In this document: positions 62,949 through 64,000 of the stretch, piece after piece
Layout: every line of letters begins with the position of its first letter
Numbering within the stretch: the first letter of the stretch is position 1
NCBI RefSeq assembly: GCF_003932955.1
Contig: NZ_QOVY01000001.1
Span: 1 to 64,000, forward strand
DNA from: Chryseobacterium sp. SC28
GTDB lineage: Bacteria > Bacteroidota > Bacteroidia > Flavobacteriales > Weeksellaceae
DNA length: 64,000 nt
Direction of reading: 5' to 3'
Notes under the pieces: generated by a model
Database searches by the model: none
What the model saw: only the letters and a program-made list of their open reading frames with translations
Told to the model about the DNA's origin: nothing
Translations under genes and position numbers: made by a program

Positions 62949-63833
62949 ATGAAAAGACGAACACCTATTTATATTAATATTTTAATCGTTTTGGGATTAC
63001 TGCTGGTACTGTTCTACATGTTTGCTCAGACCTCCGATTTCCTAACCAGCAAGTTTTTCCTAGGAACCGCGCTGATCAGCATCATTGTCGTATTCATACA
63101 ATCAGCCATTGGTGATCTGATCGAAAACGAAAAATTTAAGAAATTGACCGAGGAAGAGAAAGCCGCTTACCTTGCCGAGAAAAAAATCCCCTACCTCCGA
63201 TATCTATGGAATGGTGCTTTCAAAAGCCAATCTGAAAAAGAAGAAAAGGACATCCTTATCGACCACGGATTCGACGGCATTATGGAACTAGACAATCAGC
63301 TTCCGAAATGGTGGCTGGGTCTCTTCTATTTTGGAATTGCCTACTGTGCTTTGTATATGGCATCTTATTTCTTAACAGACTTTGCACATCCGGAGAAAGA
63401 ATACGAACAAGAATACAGAGAGCAAACTGCGGCCATCACCGAATATATGTCAACGGTAACGCAGCCCACTTTGGAAACCGCTGTCTTCTCCGAAGATAAT
63501 GTAGAAGCCGGCAAAGCCGTTTTCGAGACCAACTGTGTCTCTTGCCACGGCGAAGGTGGAAAAGGAGGAATAGGACCTAACTTAACCGATAATTTCTGGA
63601 TCAACCAAAAAGAAAAAACATTATTCAAAAATATTTTCTGGATGGTCGAAAACGGAAGTCCAAATAATCCGACAATGCAGGCTTGGGGTAAGAACGGCGT
63701 TCTTTCAGGATTTGATATACAAAATGTGGCTGCTTACGTCTACCATATCAATCAGGAACAAGCTCCCATTACGCCTGCACAAGGTGGCGCCGCTCCGCAA
63801 GGAACAGAAGCCCATTGGGAAAAAACCAAATAA
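62949..63833 (+). CDS. ccoP: cbb3 oxidase diheme-position subunit CcoP (single heme c)
   Basis: A 294-residue CcoP. It has two or three hydrophobic helices (about 8-28, 37-53, 114-136), the ELDNQLPKWWLGLFYFGIAY segment typical of the CcoP N-domain, and a single heme motif CVSCH (196-200) with Met in NPTMQAWG. Only one CxxCH is seen, as in Bacteroidota CcoP, instead of two. It passes electrons to CcoO. Confidence 0.93.
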   Translation: MKRRTPIYINILIVLGLLLVLFYMFAQTSDFLTSKFFLGTALISIIVVFIQSAIGDLIENEKFKKLTEEEKAAYLAEKKIPYLRYLWNGAFKSQSEKEEKDILIDHGFDGIMELDNQLPKWWLGLFYFGIAYCALYMASYFLTDFAHPEKEYEQEYREQTAAITEYMSTVTQPTLETAVFSEDNVEAGKAVFETNCVSCHGEGGKGGIGPNLTDNFWINQKEKTLFKNIFWMVENGSPNNPTMQAWGKNGVLSGFDIQNVAAYVYHINQEQAPITPAQGGAAPQGTEAHWEKTK

Positions 63834-63842
63834 AATCATATA

Positions 63843-63933
63843 AAAAAAGAGATTGTTAAAAATATCGTTCTCCTGAGAATGATGCAAAAATGAAAACGGA
63901 TCCCGTTTCATTTTGATAAACAGTCTCTTTTTT
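63843..63933 (+). terminator. Three-way hairpin element between ccoP and the next gene
   Basis: Outer arms AAAAAAGAGATTGTT (63843-63857) and AACAGTCTCTTTTTT (63919-63933) pair over 15 bases (one G-U). Two inner hairpins lie within: TTCTC-CT-GAGAA (63868-63879) and TGAAAACGG-ATC-CCGTTTCA (63891-63910). The T-run at the end fits a terminator or attenuator. Confidence 0.6.
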
Positions 63934-63945
63934 ACATAAAATATT

Positions 63946-64000
63946 ATGAGTACTACAGAAAAAAAATACAACGAGGCGGAAAGCTGGGTCGTAGAAGCTG
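63946..64000 (+). CDS. Start of a further gene in the cbb3 cluster (partial)
   Basis: An ATG at 63946 opens a frame that runs off the window after 18 codons (MSTTEKKYNEAESWVVEA). In related operons ccoG follows ccoP, so this may be ccoG, but the visible residues do not prove it. Confidence 0.5.
   Translation, partial: MSTTEKKYNEAESWVVEA

Overview
The window looks like a chromosome segment of a Chryseobacterium-type member of the Weeksellaceae (Bacteroidota, Flavobacteriia). Seen in the sequence: low GC; many -7 boxes of the form TAnnTTTG; a type IX secretion sorting tail; GLPGLI proteins; acidic lipoprotein export signals (C-D/K-D-D); a methionine synthase split into two genes; a fused CcoN-CcoO oxidase subunit; and several families of short palindromic repeats between genes. 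The genus is an inference.

Layout. 0.2-2.0 kb: ribosomal protein operon rplM-rpsI-rpsB, without tsf. 2.1-5.6 kb: cobalamin adenosyltransferase, a secreted protein, thiamine pyrophosphokinase and arginine decarboxylase. 5.8-13.8 kb: a T9SS-sorted beta-propeller protein, a nitroreductase divergent from an HxlR regulator, an acyl-CoA carboxylase beta subunit, an EamA transporter, a PorV/PorQ-like outer-membrane protein with a companion, and a 1-Cys peroxiredoxin. 13.9-19.6 kb: a lipoprotein, a GH3 hexosaminidase, bshA (bacillithiol), a DUF2851 protein and a PspC protein. 19.7-24.7 kb: leftward suf operon sufA-sufB-(tandem repeats)-GxxExxY-sufC-sufD. 24.9-26.7 kb: two GLPGLI paralogues. 27.4-33.8 kb (leftward): TPR-like protein, LptE lipoprotein, sigma-54-type activator, a YhcG-like nuclease with a small ORF, and miaB. 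33.9-38.1 kb: OsmC protein, GH63-type glucosidase and an SDR dehydrogenase.

38.3-48.9 kb holds a complete methionine branch behind a SAM riboswitch: metX, homoserine dehydrogenase, an O-acylhomoserine sulfhydrylase, the two halves of MetH, and metF. Homoserine is made, acylated, sulfhydrylated and methylated with methyl-folate supplied by MetF. Three of the junctions in this operon are filled with three different tandem palindromic arrays. One of them carries an IS200/RAYT-like Y1 transposase gene flanked by inverted REP-like modules.

48.9-52.7 kb: a secreted protein, hutI overlapping a HAD phosphatase gene, and a lipoprotein gene followed by a signal-peptide/Fic chimera. 53.1-53.5 kb: tmRNA (leftward). 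53.5-55.6 kb: a repeat island with about 19 tandem copies of a 97-bp unit. 55.7-59.9 kb: a carboxypeptidase-regulatory-like secreted protein, then nrdB and nrdA. 60.2 kb to the end: cbb3 oxidase genes ccoS-ccoNO-ccoQ-ccoP and the first codons of one more gene.

No clearly new defence or biosynthetic system was recognised. The most unusual content is the non-coding repeat architecture: REP/RAYT modules inside a riboswitch-led operon, a tandem array built from the sufB 3' end, a hairpin element present three times with conserved flanks and different stems, and the 97-bp array next to ssrA. All calls come from reading the sequence; no database search was possible.
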